In this document: piece after piece, positions 1 to 12,900 of the stretch
How the letters are laid out: every line of letters starts with the position of its first letter
Position numbering within the stretch: position 1 is the stretch's first letter
NCBI GenBank assembly: GCA_032622095.1
Contig: CP136065.1
Span: 244,219,474 to 244,283,473, forward strand
Length of the DNA stretch: 64,000 nt
Source of the DNA: Siphonodentalium dalli
Taxonomy: Eukaryota > Mollusca > Scaphopoda > Gadilida > Siphonodentaliidae
Reading direction: 5' to 3'
Program-made: the position numbers and the translations under genes
The notes under the pieces: model-generated
Databases searched by the model: none
Seen by the model: only the letters and a program-made list of their open reading frames with translations
Told to the model about the DNA's origin: nothing

Positions 1-415
1 TGGTGGAATTTGTTGAGACTATCCATTGAATCAATCCATATTACAAAACAATCGTCAAGGTATCTCCTCCAAGATGATCGAATATGTGTACTTATTGACA
101 ATTGGAAGATGTTTTCCGCTCTTGTATATAGTTCATTTTCTTGGAAGCCCATAACAAGGTTTGCGAATGTAGGGGCCACTTTTGTGCCCATGGCAGTTCC
201 TTTTATTTGTAGGTAATACTTGTCATTGAAGAACTTATTGTTCTCCAATATAATACGCAAACTTTGTACGATGAAGTCAGAACTGAATCTCTTGTCGATC
301 ATATCGCGGTGTTTTTCGATCCAGTATTCTACAGCTTTCATTCCTAAATCATGTGGAATATTTGAGTAGAGACCAACTACATCAAAACTCACAAGTTTTG
401 ATATTTCAGCCGACT
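1..415 (-). mobile_element. Penelope-like element reverse transcriptase fragment
   Basis: The minus strand has an open frame running off the left edge of the window. It contains FDVVGLYSNIPHD, a match to the RT region with motif A (the D that binds metal), then GTAMGTKVAPTFANLVMG (motif B-like) and RRYLDDCFVIW, whose YLDD is the catalytic motif C. This arrangement is characteristic of Penelope-like retroelements and related RTs. Motif order and the 'MGTKVAPTFANL' signature make the family assignment good. The frame stops matching near 415, where the copy is broken, so this is a partial insertion. It lies only about 90 bp upstream of a fibrinogen exon on the opposite strand, inside what should be an intron of that gene. 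No GIY-YIG endonuclease is visible because that part would be off the window. Confidence 0.8.
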
Positions 416-504
416 GCCAGTTTGTGTCGGCTCAAAATCAGCCCACCATTCTGCCAACCAATCAATCAGCCGAGCAGTCAACAAATTAGTCCGTTTACTT
501 TTAG

Positions 505-601
505 GTTTTTCAGAGGAGAATGGATGGCCTGACGGACTTCTACCGAACTTGGACACAATACGAGAGCGGTTTCGGAGAAATAGGTCGAGAGTTCTGGTTG
601 G
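505..601 (+). CDS. Fibrinogen-related protein, internal exon A
   Basis: This exon reads [16 protein letters not shown] then [16 protein letters not shown], the N-terminal half of a fibrinogen C-terminal (FReD) domain. The family motif is 'VxQRRxDGSxDFxRxWxxYxxGFGxxxGEFWLGN'. The acceptor is a tttag at 500-504 and the donor is GTAACT at 602, leaving one base of the split Gly codon (phase 1). The break after EFWLG is a common intron position in ficolin-type genes. A second AG at 513 would give a start at 514; I chose 505 because it keeps the conserved VFQ. Exons encoding anything N-terminal (signal peptide, coiled coil, Ig or collagen parts) must lie left of the window. FReD proteins are usually secreted or membrane-tethered lectins that bind acetylated sugars. 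Confidence 0.85.
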
Positions 602-883
602 GTAACTATCAATCACTATTTATAAAAGTTAAATGAATTCCATCAATATAACTCAAACGGCATATGTTAGATGTGCGTATTCAATGTTTTCAAATATGAA
701 CCAATGACATGACATGGCGCAGTTAAATTCCACGGTTAATGCTGTAATATGAAGCAATAGAGCGAAATTCGAATTAACTGTGGTGTATCAAAACATTAGT
801 CCGAAAACAACTTAAGTGTGAGTATCACACGATTGTCGTTTGATTGTCAGCGTGAAAATATTGTGTCTTTGATGTGCACTCCA

Positions 884-1931
884 TTAACTCTTTCGCTGCC
901 ATCCGCCACCACAGACGTAGCCCCCAGTGCCACGCATCATGTACATATATCCATGTATTTCAGGTATATATGGGTAATACATTATATCTCAAGCAGTTTC
1001 TAATATAATTAGTTGAAACTTCACATGTATATAGACATAGGTATACCCTGTCGAATGCCGCCGTGGACACGCCCACCAAGGTCACGTGACATTGGCGGCC
1101 ATCTTGGATTAGTGGCTATTTGCCGGTATATGTACAGTTTGTGTGGCTATGAATGGGTGTGTTGTTTGTTTTCTAATTTTCAACCCAATTATACGATGTA
1201 CAACAGTAGGGTACACGGGAGTAACCTATATGAACCCACTTTGGACATAAAATAGGTCACGTGACCTTGGCGTCCATCTTGGATTTATGCAAGTTGCCAC
1301 CTATTTGTAGCAAAATGGGATACAATGGCGCACTTTGTTGAGTTCGTGCTTTTGTTGCTTGAATATTCCCTGATAGGTACAATTCCAAATATAGATATAA
1401 ATATATAACCATACCCTTATGTATATATATACCTGCAGGGGGACATAGAGGATAGAGAATAGTTACCCACCCACCACCCCATCCCGCCACCCATACTAAT
1501 AGTATCTTATGCGCCGCAGGCGCCCCTATAGAGGCTACTGCCCACCTAAATAATAGGTATAAGTATCTTATGCGCCGCAGGCGCCCCTCGATTATTAGAG
1601 TATAGAGGTAATAACAATAACTTCTTCAGTCCTGAGTCTTTTCCGAGCAGCCATTTTCGACTGATAACCACGTGCTAACAACAATGACGCAATTTTCCGG
1701 CTCTGACTGTACTCCCATAATGTCAGAAATAGCATGACCTTGAGGACATTGTCACTTTAAATTGTTCGCGCGCAACAGTACTACATATAAATACATTGCA
1801 CACTGTCAAACATGCCCGACATAATAGAGTTATATCCCATACATTAGACTACATACCAAATTCGCAAAAATGCGCGATTGGCAGCGTCTTCGAAGTTCGC
1901 ATTTATGCGCGTTTGGCAGCGAAAGAGTTAA
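884..1931. mobile_element. TTAA-flanked inverted-repeat element (MITE-like, ~1.04 kb)
   Basis: The sequence CATTAACTCTTTCGCTGCCA at 882-901 is repeated in inverse orientation at 1914-1932. TTAA sits at both edges (884-887 and 1928-1931), so the element body is 888-1927 with CTCTTTCGCTGCCA termini. TTAA target sites are typical of piggyBac-type transposons and their non-autonomous derivatives. No transposase frame is visible inside, so this is a non-autonomous copy lying in the first intron of the fibrinogen-related gene. Confidence 0.6.
1501..1588. repeat. Two-copy 27 bp duplication
   Basis: The 27 bp unit beginning AGTATCTTATGCGCCGCAGG occurs at 1501-1527 and again, identical, at 1562-1588. 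It lies inside the TTAA-flanked element. The unit contains a small GC palindrome (GCGCCGCAGGCGC) in otherwise AT-rich DNA. Confidence 0.85.
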
Positions 1932-3271
1932 TGCAGAAGGACCCCTTTTTCCTTGTTGATTCGATAGATGTCGTCAAAAAGTAGTACCATGCATCAGTTG
2001 AGGCAAAAAGTCGCCGTGAGTCATGGTTGAGGGTCAGAAGAAGGTCACCAAGATTTATTAAAGATGTCATAGCAAATTTGAATGCGGTTTAAAGATAACC
2101 AAAGTGGCGTCGTCAATGATAAGATTGGGTCGAAAAATGGTTAAAATGTGTCGTCTCCGATGGCACCAAACGCATACATAGCCATCTGCATTGGTCATGG
2201 ATCTATGGTATGATTCAAATTACCAAAGTAATTATAAACAAAATCAGAACGGTATACTGTTTTTAGTTTTCATGTTCCATAGATTTTACACACGAATATA
2301 TCCGTTCCCAAGTTTAAAATTGTCCGTGTCAAAAGTTAAAAATATGTTTCTGCTTCAAGTATTTTCAAATGATTTGCACACATCCATTATAACGAAAGTT
2401 ATTTAAACATGGTACTATCATAGACATACAATATTAGCGATGGAGGAAACATCGAATGCCAATGTGGGTTGATGGAGGAGCACCAAAATTAATAAAATAT
2501 TTTTATCCTGGATATCCTCCAGATTTACATGTATATACATGTATAGTCAACTCCTTGATAAGAAACGCAATGGTGTAGTTTCCAGAAGTGCATCATATGG
2601 GTCAGAATGTGGATTGAGGGAGCGGGCACTGAAATTGATAAATTCCTGGCAACATTTATATCGGAATCTCAACGATACGAGGAATAAAAATATGTAGTTT
2701 AAAGTTACTCAAATGGCGCTATCAAATCAGGATTGTTGGCATCGCGATAAGACGCATTTATATAATGGCATAGTTTAAATATTCCCATAAATAAGGAGGC
2801 TGTGGCTGATCGCAGTATTTGATGTATAAAGTGCAATTGAAGGTATTTTGCAAGTTGAAGTCTCAAATACAGATTTGTAGTTTTCTCTTTTACACATTCT
2901 GATCCATTTCCTGAAATTATGAAAACTCAGTGACCACGTGAACTATACTATGTTGTACGGACTATATATTTCATACAACACTTACTTGAGTCAGATAAGT
3001 TAGAACAAATTGAAAACAATACATATTTTCAGTGTGAAAATATAACGATCGTCCCTTGTTGCTGTATTCATGATACAGTAAAAAGAACGTCTGCGGATCA
3101 TTAAAACAGCTGGAAAAATTACTGGGATTTTTTCCCTAAATATTTAAAGCCTGTTCATGGTTATTCATGTATTTATAAATCATATCATCTCCCCTGAATT
3201 TATACATTTATGCATTCATTGGATGAAACTGTAGATTACTATTAATCTAAATAAGTATTATATTTCCACAG
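1932..3271. other. Intron sequence without recognised genes
   Basis: AT-rich intron of the fibrinogen-related gene between the TTAA element and exon B. I see no coding exon, RNA gene or clear repeat here. The last bases (tatttccacag) form the splice acceptor of exon B. Confidence 0.5.
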
Positions 3272-3436
3272 GAAATCGACTCATCAGCTACATGACGAAT
3301 AGCAAACGATATATGATGAGAGTGGATCTGGAAGATTTCGAGAATCAGACGAGATTTGCTGAATATGACATATTTTCTATCAGCATCCCGAAGACTAATT
3401 ACATATTGGAAGCGACAGGTTACTATGGCGATGCAG
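3272..3436 (+). CDS. Fibrinogen-related protein, internal exon B
   Basis: This exon supplies the middle of the FReD domain: NRLISYMTNSKRYMMRVDLE, then DFENQTRFAEYDIFSI and ending GYYGDAG. The family pattern is 'LRxDLEDFxGxTxYAxYxxFxVxxExxxYxLxxxGYxGDAG'. The acceptor is tttccacag at 3263-3271 and the donor is CAG|GTCAGT at 3436/3437. Both introns are phase 1, so the split Gly codon from exon A is completed by GA here, and the final G joins exon C. The frame is intact with no lesions. The block 'EYDIF' to 'NYILEATGYYGDAG' contains no cysteine, as expected for this part of the domain. Confidence 0.9.
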
Positions 3437-4248
3437 GTCAGTATCTTTGTACAAGGCCATCAGATCGAGTAATTAGAAATTTAGGAGTCGACGTTATGTG
3501 ATGGATTCAATGAAGATATGTCGCGACTACTTTGATTTACATAATCTCTAAACATTACAGTGATTACACAATGAAACGTGCTTGGATTTTAAAGACTCAA
3601 ATTATACTAGGTAAGTTCAGTGACTGCATATGAGTTCATTTGAACCTCTAACGCATGTGTACGTTTTCTGGTAAGAATAGAGAATAATAATAATTTCGAA
3701 AAACAAAATTATGTTTGATTAATTTATTTTCTACTCCATTTTATTTATTTATGTATTTCTTAAGGACTTCTTATTTTTGGAGATATGTGCATTTGGTGAG
3801 TTGTAATAACTTGTGCTACATTCCCCGTTGCTCATCTTATATTACTGTATTCAAACTATTGTGTGATATTATATTCTGGGATGGCCAATAAAATATGTTC
3901 AAACAAAACAAGGCGATAAATACACGAAATACCGGCATACAGTTGAATGTAATAAACACATTCTCACCGAAGTCATTATAGTAGTCGTAAAGCTCTTTTC
4001 TATATTTTGTACAAAAGTCAGACAAGCAGTATCTAATTACAGTATCCCTAATATCAATATGCCGTGTTATATATAAGCACCCGGTCAGTGGATGTATTCC
4101 AGTTAAAGTTGGGTCAGTCGTTACAAATATAAATAACATTGAAAATTATTTCAAATCGATTTATAGCTTAAAACGACGCTTCTGTTGTCTCGTTTTATAG
4201 CAATTTGATTTTATGTCATCCAATTAAATTATATACACTCCTTAAAAA

Positions 4249-4770
4249 TAGGTATTCCAGAGTACCTACGTAGTTACTGAACTTGTTCCTTGATGAAAAA
4301 CTGTTGGTACTCTGGAGTACAAATAGAGTACTCTGGTGTACCACATATTGTTGGGCCTGGAGTACCTGTTCGGGTACTCTGGAGTACCAAATATATAAGT
4401 ACTACCATAGTACCTAGATATTTGGCATTCCAGAGTACCAAAAATATAGGTACTATGTGGAAAACCTGCCCAGGTACCAAACCCTCGAAATTAGGAAAAC
4501 ATGCGACTGCAAATTTAACGATGTTGCATGTTAGATTCCGAATGATACCACGGCGATTAAACATCGAATTAAGTACAAAACCGCGATCAAGGTTTAATAC
4601 CTCGATTTCCGGATTTCCCTGACCTATTCTCTGCACGTGAAGTAAAATTTGTGTGAATGTCTGAAATAATCGGCCAAATTTCTGAATTTTTGTGTAATTA
4701 AAGTAATCATTGGAAACCAAGAATTTTAAACAGGTCTTGGTGTTTCTTTCCAAGTTTACGTTAGTCACTA
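4249..4770. repeat. Dispersed GGTACTC-palindrome repeat, copy 1
   Basis: A block of about 500 bp begins with many copies of the palindromic word GGTACTCTGGAGTACC and its variants. It continues through a unique part ending near AAACAGGTCTTGGTG. It is collinear with a second copy at 9346-9925 in the same orientation. The 164-codon and 110-codon open frames in opposite directions here are by-products of the repeat and match no family. The element type is unknown. Confidence 0.8.
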
Positions 4771-4920
4771 ATTAATATGATTACGTCAGTACGTATGGAC
4801 AACCCAAAACACGTACGTCCATCAATAAAATGATAAATATATGTTTCATGGGAGTGCCTGTATTTCCGGCCAACTTGGGATACTTGATCACGTTAGTACG
4901 TATGGACAGCGACATGTCTC

Positions 4921-4990
4921 TATTCCGAAGGTTCGCAATTCCGAATGTTCACTACTCCGATGGTTCTCTATTCTGAAGGTTCTCTATTCA
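4921..4990. repeat. Short tandem repeat, TTC(C)GAAxGTTC units
   Basis: Four to five imperfect units of 16-19 bp of the form ATTCCGAAGGTTCxCT occur in a row. The same unit appears in reverse complement at 5836-5945, so the two arrays face each other across about 0.9 kb. The nearby words ACGTCCATCAATAAA and GTTTCATGGGA also occur on both sides (4812-4861 and 5971-6016), but as direct repeats. Confidence 0.65.
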
Positions 4991-5284
4991 TAAGTCATAG
5001 GACTCTTTTTATGAAGGAAATAACTTAAAACATTGAAACAATAAATGTGATTTTTTTTCGCGGGTTTCCTTGAAATTTATTGTCACGTCACGCAGCCCAC
5101 ACAATTGCTATATTTCCATGGCGTTATATCTCAATAATCTCAGAGGCGGCAAGAATACGCCAGCTAAAGCTAATCCATCACCATTTGAAACGTCTGTGTC
5201 TCAGAAGATGCCCACAGAGAAATATAAAATAACTGAAATCATAATCCCCCCCCCCGTTATGGCTCCCAGAATGCAACAGAATTC

Positions 5285-5538
5285 AAGCTAGAAAAAGGAA
5301 TTTTCAATGGAAGGGGAACAACTCTATCTTTAAAATATAGAGTTATTCCCCCTCCATTGGAAATAATACACTTTGCACAACAAAACCAGATGAAACTTTA
5401 GCACAAAAACACGTCGGCAACTCAACAAAAACATGTTCACAGTTTATTACACACGGATAAGTTGATAATACATATATAGTATGGCATATATTATATATAT
5501 ATAGGATATGGGGGTTCGAAAATTAAGTGGGCCTTTAA
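5285..5538 (-). mobile_element. TTAA-type MITE, inverted partial copy
   Basis: Ends at right with GGGGGTTCGAAAATTAAGTG then GGCC and TTAA at 5535-5538. This is the reverse complement of the left end of the better-preserved element at 39595-40062. It includes the internal hairpin (about 5308-5365, arms AATGGAGGGGGAATAACTCT-like), which is also present near 39793-39840. The other terminus is not identifiable here, so this copy is partial. Confidence 0.65.
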
Positions 5539-5835
5539 TGTTGATGTTTCTTTCAAATACAGATTGCCAGTCCGGACAGACTATCACTTAGACTCTTACA
5601 TGCATCTTATTTCATTCATGCAGTCATCGTGTTTTCAACTTTCCATAATAAACGATAAACTGATATTGTCTTCTTGCTATTGATAACCGACATCTGGGAC
5701 AATTTGGGAATTAGAATGGGGTGTATACATGTACTATATGTGAATACTAGCGTAATAGCATAATTCATTCCTCGTGTCGTTTTTATGGGGTGAGTGTGGA
5801 GCTGCAAGTTTTAATTAATTTCTGGTTAAATACGC

Positions 5836-5945
5836 CCAGAATAGAAAACCTCCAGAATAGCGAATCTTCGGAATAACGAACATTTGGAATAGCGAACCTT
5901 CGGAATAATGAACATGCGGAATATGGAACCTTCGGAATAATGAAC
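5836..5945. repeat. Short tandem repeat GGAATAxCGAACCTTC
   Basis: About six imperfect 16-18 bp units are arranged head to tail. They are in reverse orientation to the array at 4921-4990. This arrangement would let the interval fold or invert. No coding potential. Confidence 0.65.
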
Positions 5946-6019
5946 CCGATCCTGTATGAACATCCCACGACACGTCCATCAATAAATGTATAACTGTTTC
6001 ATGGGACTGTTTATATATA

Positions 6020-9000
6020 CATATAAGACTGGAGTAAAGTTGAGACCAACACGTCTTTGTTAATTTTGGTGCCCGGATTTCAACGAAATTTGGTGTGGTG
6101 ACTCAGGGTGCCCTGGCAGAGTGTATAATGGCGTTAGTTTTTCTAAATTTAAATGAATAAAAAATATGAACCTATGTGAATATTAAGGTACAATATAAAC
6201 CTGTTTGTACGAGAATATGTTGCAGCACCAGATATAGGGGAATGTGGGCCACAGTTAGACATGAGTCAGAGTGAGACATTGCCTCTAACATTTCTCTAAT
6301 TTCCAGACCAATATCAATGGCGCCAGTCCAGATATATTAGCCATATAACACATGTTACTATATTTGTGCAAAATGCTATCACCAGGTGAAGGTTGAATCT
6401 GGCCCAGAGACCAATTTTCAAGGCAAAATTAATTAATTAATGGCTCAATGGGACACAATTTCGGGCCTTCAGTAGATGATAGGCACTTCAAAAAGGAATG
6501 ACATAATTTGCCAAATGACTATTGTTTTGGGGCTGGATAAATAATTTAGATCAAACAAACTGATGTCATTGTGCATATTTAGTGGTATGTTCGGGTCGTT
6601 TCCTATTCGGTTACTACTAATTAATAAAACGTGCATATATGCACGTTTACTGAGTTCACCTTAAAAGACCATCGAACCTCAAAAAATACTAGATCATGTC
6701 ATGAATCTCCACACTAGATATGACCGTAATATAGACCATATTACACCAATTGCACCTGTACAAAAACCTGGGAACTGTTTTATGTTCTGACTGCAAAATT
6801 TATAACAATGAATAAACAAGAACGGAATATATTTTCCTTTATTGTTAATACTTGTTCCTCAATAATCTACTTCACAGTAGGGGTGGTCCCAACTCGAGAT
6901 TGCATGCTTGTTTGTGACTTTTGTGATATTATATTGTACTCTCAGGTGGCCTATCATTGTGATGGTCAATAATATTGATAGTGTAGACTTAGACTGAAAT
7001 TAATAATAGTGATGGAAATTTAATTCTATTTAATTCTATTTTAATTTAATTCTATACATGTCTCTATGCCAAATAATTTAATGATCGTTGAGAATTATAT
7101 AATTGTTCGGGAGGAATTACATTAGTGTAAGGGACGCAAAGCAAAATCAACCACAAAGTCACTTAAATCTTGCAATTTCAAAGTTGAACCTTCACATTCT
7201 ATGACACACATTATTAAGGAACAGGTATTTCATAATTTATTACCTGTACTGTTTTTTCATTGTTACCAACTTCCCTATCGCAACAGCAAAAACTTTGTAC
7301 TGGTGGAATATATCATTCTCGACGGGCATAGATACACAGAGATTCATGGCATGGTCTAAGAAAATGCTACCAGATTAAACATTTATATGACCATCTGCGA
7401 TTGCCCATGCGTCATGTAGAACTAGAAGGTTCAGCTTGGCCTCGAATTATTATGTTTATTGTTTAGCATACAGCTTATTCCAATCCCAAGTCGACAATAG
7501 CAAGTACGCAGGGCTATATTTAATAATTTGTCCACAAATAGCCACTAGCATATATGTTAGCCATGCTGACCGAGCTCCCACTTAATGCTTAAGGTTTAAA
7601 CCGAGAACACAGTGTTAAAATCATGAAATATTTAATATGATTATTGTGAGAATGCTGAAACAAATCACCGTTAACTTAATTATTATATTTAACTTGATCT
7701 GTCCATTACAGGAAACATAATTCATAGATGGAAAGTTGAAAGCATACATGTATCCTCTCACCAGTCACTACACTCTGCAATGTGCCGAGACCAAATGGGA
7801 GATGCTCTTCTTTTCCTTCACTCACCAAGTTAATTGACACCACTTTGTCAGTCACCAATTCACTGGGCTTCAGATGTTAGTCACAACTGTGTGCTCTGTA
7901 GCTGGCTAGAATTGTATTTTGACCCGAGTCACACTCACAGTGAGTCTGAGCCAGAAGTCGTTCAAAACTAAATTTACCAATCTGTAATCACTATACAATC
8001 CTAATAGTAATAGACTAGTAGTACTAGTAGTAAATGGGTAAATCAGTCAGCTCTAAAATGTCCATTTTCTGATTTCCTTGACCTGACAGTGTCAGCTATT
8101 AACAATTAAATTTAGAGAAGTAGACGGAACAATTTGCCACATGCAACTCTAACCAGTCCAGGTGAAAACATACTTAAAATTTAACAGAACAAGTCAAATC
8201 ACCGTGGTGACCACAGACCAGTCCAACGTCCACAGTCCACTCCACTGTCTCTATTGACCATGACAGACACCATGATTTTGATTTTCATATTTTTTCAGTC
8301 ACAGATTCATCATTCGGTTTCTTTCCGAATGACTGAGTTTCACTTCCACTGTTCAACCATGTCCGGAGGCTTCATACACAATGTATGCCCAATCGATTGG
8401 CTTATACCAATAAAATTCAGCACGAGAACAACAACAGCGGAGAATTTCGAATATGCACTCGCCGATAACTTCTTGCACCTGGGCGCACCCATTTTGTAAC
8501 GAAAATTACGTCACCAATCGCAACGTTGCTAGGGGACATAATTTCAAACAAACGGTTAGGAATCTGACGAAGTTTGCCGAATGCTATGTGCCTATGTCAA
8601 CTAAATCCACTTCAATCATTTAATTTTGAATAAGGTTGATTTTGTTTTTCAAATTTAACAGTGTTGCTCTGGGGAGGCTGATCGAAGAAGAAAATAAATT
8701 CGTTTCGTTAATTTGTCAAGGTTATTCCAACATGGCGGCCACTATAAAGGCCACATAGGTCCGAATCGCCCGGATGTAAAACCAAAAAATTTGAGGTTGA
8801 TAAGAGTATAGAAATTAGTGACTTCACAACTATACTTGCGTCGCTTACGAACCGTAAAACAACCTTTGGGTTGTGTCGTTGTGATTAGTATGTTACTTGC
8901 TTTCATACTCCAGAGCATCGTCAGATGATACCATATATATACTTGCGAACACTGCGTCCGATAGTGGGTGCATATAGTCACTCTTGCTCGTGGTATATTG

Positions 9001-9345
9001 TTTTAGCGTCATCCGTGTACATTCTATATATATTCGACAACAAATCAAATGGCAAATAGCATTAGCTATTTCATGCTCTCTCGGCAATGACATTGTGTGA
9101 CGAAAGTGATATATTTATCAACAAATATACCATACCATGCTCTTATTTCCGTGAATAGACTGATGACTGAATACGCATACAGTCATACAGTTTACACAAT
9201 GAAATAATTTATTATTCAACAAATATTACCGTTCAGTCATAACCAACCGATCATACCATTTAACAAATATTACGGATTAGTCATGCCAAATCGATCGTGC
9301 CATTTCAGAAAACACAAAGTCTGAACTATGCACACACTCTTAGAA
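6020..9345. other. Long intron segment, no genes recognised
   Basis: AT-rich intron between fibrinogen exons B and C. No exon with domain similarity is visible on either strand. One short stretch at about 8040-8110 (TGTCCATTTTCTGATTTCCT and following) recurs near 44345-44400, so at least that part is dispersed repeat. The 79-81 codon open frames at 8254-8499 and 8742-8981 show no recognisable motif. Confidence 0.45.
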
Positions 9346-9925
9346 CAGTAGGTACTCCAAAGTACCTGTGTAGGTACCGAACTTGTCCCATGGGGATTAC
9401 CAAATTGTTGGTAGTCTGGTATACAAAACAGGTACTCTGGGTCCATTGACCATGTACTCTGGAGTACCAGATATCAGCACATGTACCCTGGAGTACATGT
9501 TCGTGTACTCTGGGGTACCAAATATATAGGTACTATGTGGAGAACCTGCCCAGGTACCATGCCCTGGAAATTAGGAAAAAAACACGACGGTAAATGTAAT
9601 GATGTGGCATGTTAGATTTTTCAAATGATGCCACGGCGTTTAAATATCGAATTATGTACAAAACCACAATCGAGGTTCTTCGAGATCACTTATCAGTTAC
9701 TGCTCAGTGAAAAAGGAAAGTATATTACTTTTATTATTTTAGAACCTCGATCGTGTTTTTGTACTGAATTCCAGGTTTAATAGCTCGATTTTCGGATTGC
9801 CCTGACCTGTTACCTGCCACGAAGTAACATTTGTCTGAATTGCTGAAATAATCGGCCAAATTGCTGTATTTATGTGTAATTAAAGTAAACATTATAAATC
9901 AAATACCTTAGCCAGGTCTGGGTGA
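9346..9925. repeat. Dispersed GGTACTC-palindrome repeat, copy 2
   Basis: Collinear with 4249-4770 from TAGGTACTCCAAAGTACC through ACCTGCCCAGGTACCA, the ATCGGCCAAATT block and the CAGGTCTGGGTG end. This copy carries roughly 95 extra bases at about 9680-9775. They are bounded by AACCTCGATCGTG-type words on both sides, like an insertion with a duplicated edge. Direct orientation relative to copy 1. Confidence 0.8.
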
Positions 9926-9929
9926 AAAC

Positions 9930-12900
9930 CACCAATCAATCTATAATAGCCCGATTATTAGCTTTCCAATAAGTCGCAAACATTTGCGAACAAATTACTT
10001 TGCAATAAATCGCAAAACAACTTTTATTTATCGCAATGGTTTGTAATTTATCGCAGATATATTGTCATTCGTTGGCACGAATGGGCTTGAACCGTATACA
10101 CATTATAAATCAGATATCTTAAACAGGTCTGGGTGACCACATATCGATATATAATAGACCGATCGGTCTACAATAGCTCGATCGGGCTAAAATAGACCGA
10201 TCGATCTTTCACAGCCAGCATGCACCTGGGTTAAGGGAAGTCACTCTAAACTGTTATTATCTTTCAACCAATTCTTAAACATAATTAATTATGATTTCTT
10301 TTGCAAGACACTGAATTACTATTTACTGAGAATATTCAAAATAAACATATCAGGCTATCATAGATGAATTTATGGTTTACTCAAACCCTTCTTTATACCC
10401 ATCATAAATACCGCGTAAATGTAATGTAATTGTCAAGTTCGTACGATGTGAACGAAGCCAAATTGTGTTCAAGAACATTTTGTGCAGTGCGTAAATTGTG
10501 TGCGACAAACATAATACTCAACAATGGGAAGACCACTAATGAACTTTGGCTAATTAAAACTGACACCATTTTGTTTGCAACATACCGTTATAGCGCTCAC
10601 TAATCATCCCCACAAGATTTCGTTGTTGAATGGGTCACCGGGAGTCATTCTCCCAAAATATCACGACGGTGTTGAGTGATTTGCTTATCGCACACTTCCT
10701 ATGTGCTGTACCGATATATGGACAAACGATCAGCTCACACAAAGAGAGTTTAATGTATGATCAAGTTTGGTACAGTCATAGTGAGTAAATTATTCTCCAT
10801 TCGCATCTATGCGTCAACGAGTCAATGTCGTTGCCTGATCGCCAGTCATATATTGTAGCATTTCGCGAATATGTTTCCAATTATGAAAGTGGTTATTTCC
10901 TGGCGAAGCGGAAATGGCCGAATCGTTTAGAATAATAGTCAAACATGTTTTGATAAGAACATGGTGCATCTGGACATTGCATTGGTCGACATGTATGTAT
11001 ACAGCTATGCTCTAATTAATCGTATACAGCTATGCTCTAATTAATAGACCTCCCCCCGCCTTTACCGACGTTAACCATCTATATTACTGCGTTACTCGAC
11101 CGCGTTGATGCCATTAACCATGATAAATACTACCGTCACCGACCTTAATACCACCTCACGATCGCAGTTAGACCGCATTTTCATGTTTATATGAATTTTA
11201 TTTTATGTTGTTTTTTAAAGTCAGCATTATAACCACCACAGAGAGTGTATATTTCTGGCATGGCATGACGCTGCATTGATGATGCAATTGCGAAAGTCTG
11301 TCAGTGACCAACTTCGAATGTTGATTAAACCATAAAAACATTATTAATTGAAATATCGTTTTGTGTAAAGCTAACGCGGTGCATGACGCTATCGAAAAAC
11401 TGGACTGGGTGTAAGGCGGCCATGTGAAAAATTAATGCGGATTACAGCGGTCGCAAACAATTATTACTAGTACCGCCGTAACTTTACCCGCAGATGCCAC
11501 ATGTCAACCACTTGACCGTGGTTGGATGGTGGCATTATATGACCACTGTCATTAACGCTCTACAACCTTGTTAAAGGGGTCGATTAATCAGAGCATGGCT
11601 TTATTATGTTCCAGTGAGCAGTCGACTTCTACTAACAGCTTGTGACTGATTCAGTGATATTGGTTGTCCCAGAATTGATCCGTGTCTCCGAGATTATCCG
11701 GCGTTCCATACGTTTATCTCAACAATACCACAGCGTCGCCGACGGTTCGATCCAAACAATAGCAGACTCCGTAACTGGGCGATATATGTTATGGTGACAT
11801 GGTTCTCAAATCACGTATTGATAAACTTGATGAATATGATCCATCTGTCCTGTATACAGGTACTTGTACGCTGTACGTCTACACTGATGTATTGATCCAT
11901 ATGTCCTGTATACAGGTACTTGTACGCTGTACGTCTACACTGATGTATATCTCGCAATAGTCGTCACCAGTGGCTGACTCTTGTGAGTTACTCGGGCGGT
12001 TTATTATTATTTTGTGAAAGTATATGTCTTTTGAAATTCACTGCACTAAAATGCATGTCAAGTGTAACCTCACTGGCCTCTGACTGTTGCTGGTTCCAGT
12101 TGGTCAGCTTGTCAGATCACTGCTGCTTTCTTGCAAGAGGAAAATATTAACGATTAGTCATCGGCCGATTTTCGGAGATTATAAAATCTTGTCGATTCAC
12201 ATACGGGTAGAAATCAGACAGTGACAACAGTATTCCAGGTTTATAAGAAACAGATTATGTCATATTTCACAAAAACAAATTTGTTGAGAAAACACTTCCT
12301 TATTCTTAAATACCACACAGTCAACGTACATAATTGGTTATACGCTATAAAGTGTCCAAGCCGAGGCAGAGGACGGATCCAACATACAATGTGTTAGCCG
12401 GTATTACATGTATGTTGTTTTCTCTGTTATAATTGTAAGTAAGACAATATTATCCGATGCCGCCATGTTTTTTTTCCATTTTCAACGTGAACATTTATCG
12501 TGGACCAAGTGATCGCCACACCCAATCAGTTTGGTGACCGCCACACCCAATCAGTTTGGGTCATCAATTTTGTATCGAACCAAAAGCTTTGGCACCCAGA
12601 CGGTAAAATACCATTGGATGACTGTAATACCAAAATATTTGGCACTGGGTGCATTTTTGGTACTCTACATAACCTAAACGGGTCGGTATATTTTTTACAG
12701 TGCGACAGTAATAATTTGCTCCTTCGTTTGTGATGAATTTTCGCTGATCAACATACGACAATGATTGTGCAAATTAGAGTCGCATATAGTTTATACATAA
12801 GAATTATTTTGCGTTCTGCTAATTTGGATATAACATAATAATAGACCGGATTGACATCCGAGCCGACTGTTCTATACATATTACATTAACGTTGTTTTTC

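Noticed and set aside
4274-4768. 164-codon minus-strand open frame
   Set aside because: Lies wholly within the GGTACTC-palindrome repeat, is not open in the second copy at 9346-9925, and has no motif.
12500-12733. Additional fibrinogen exon (contains the word LHNLNGSVYF)
   Set aside because: The NLNG similarity is short, no GAWW or WKSW motif is present, and the frame begins inside a 25 bp tandem repeat. The true exon is at 13521.
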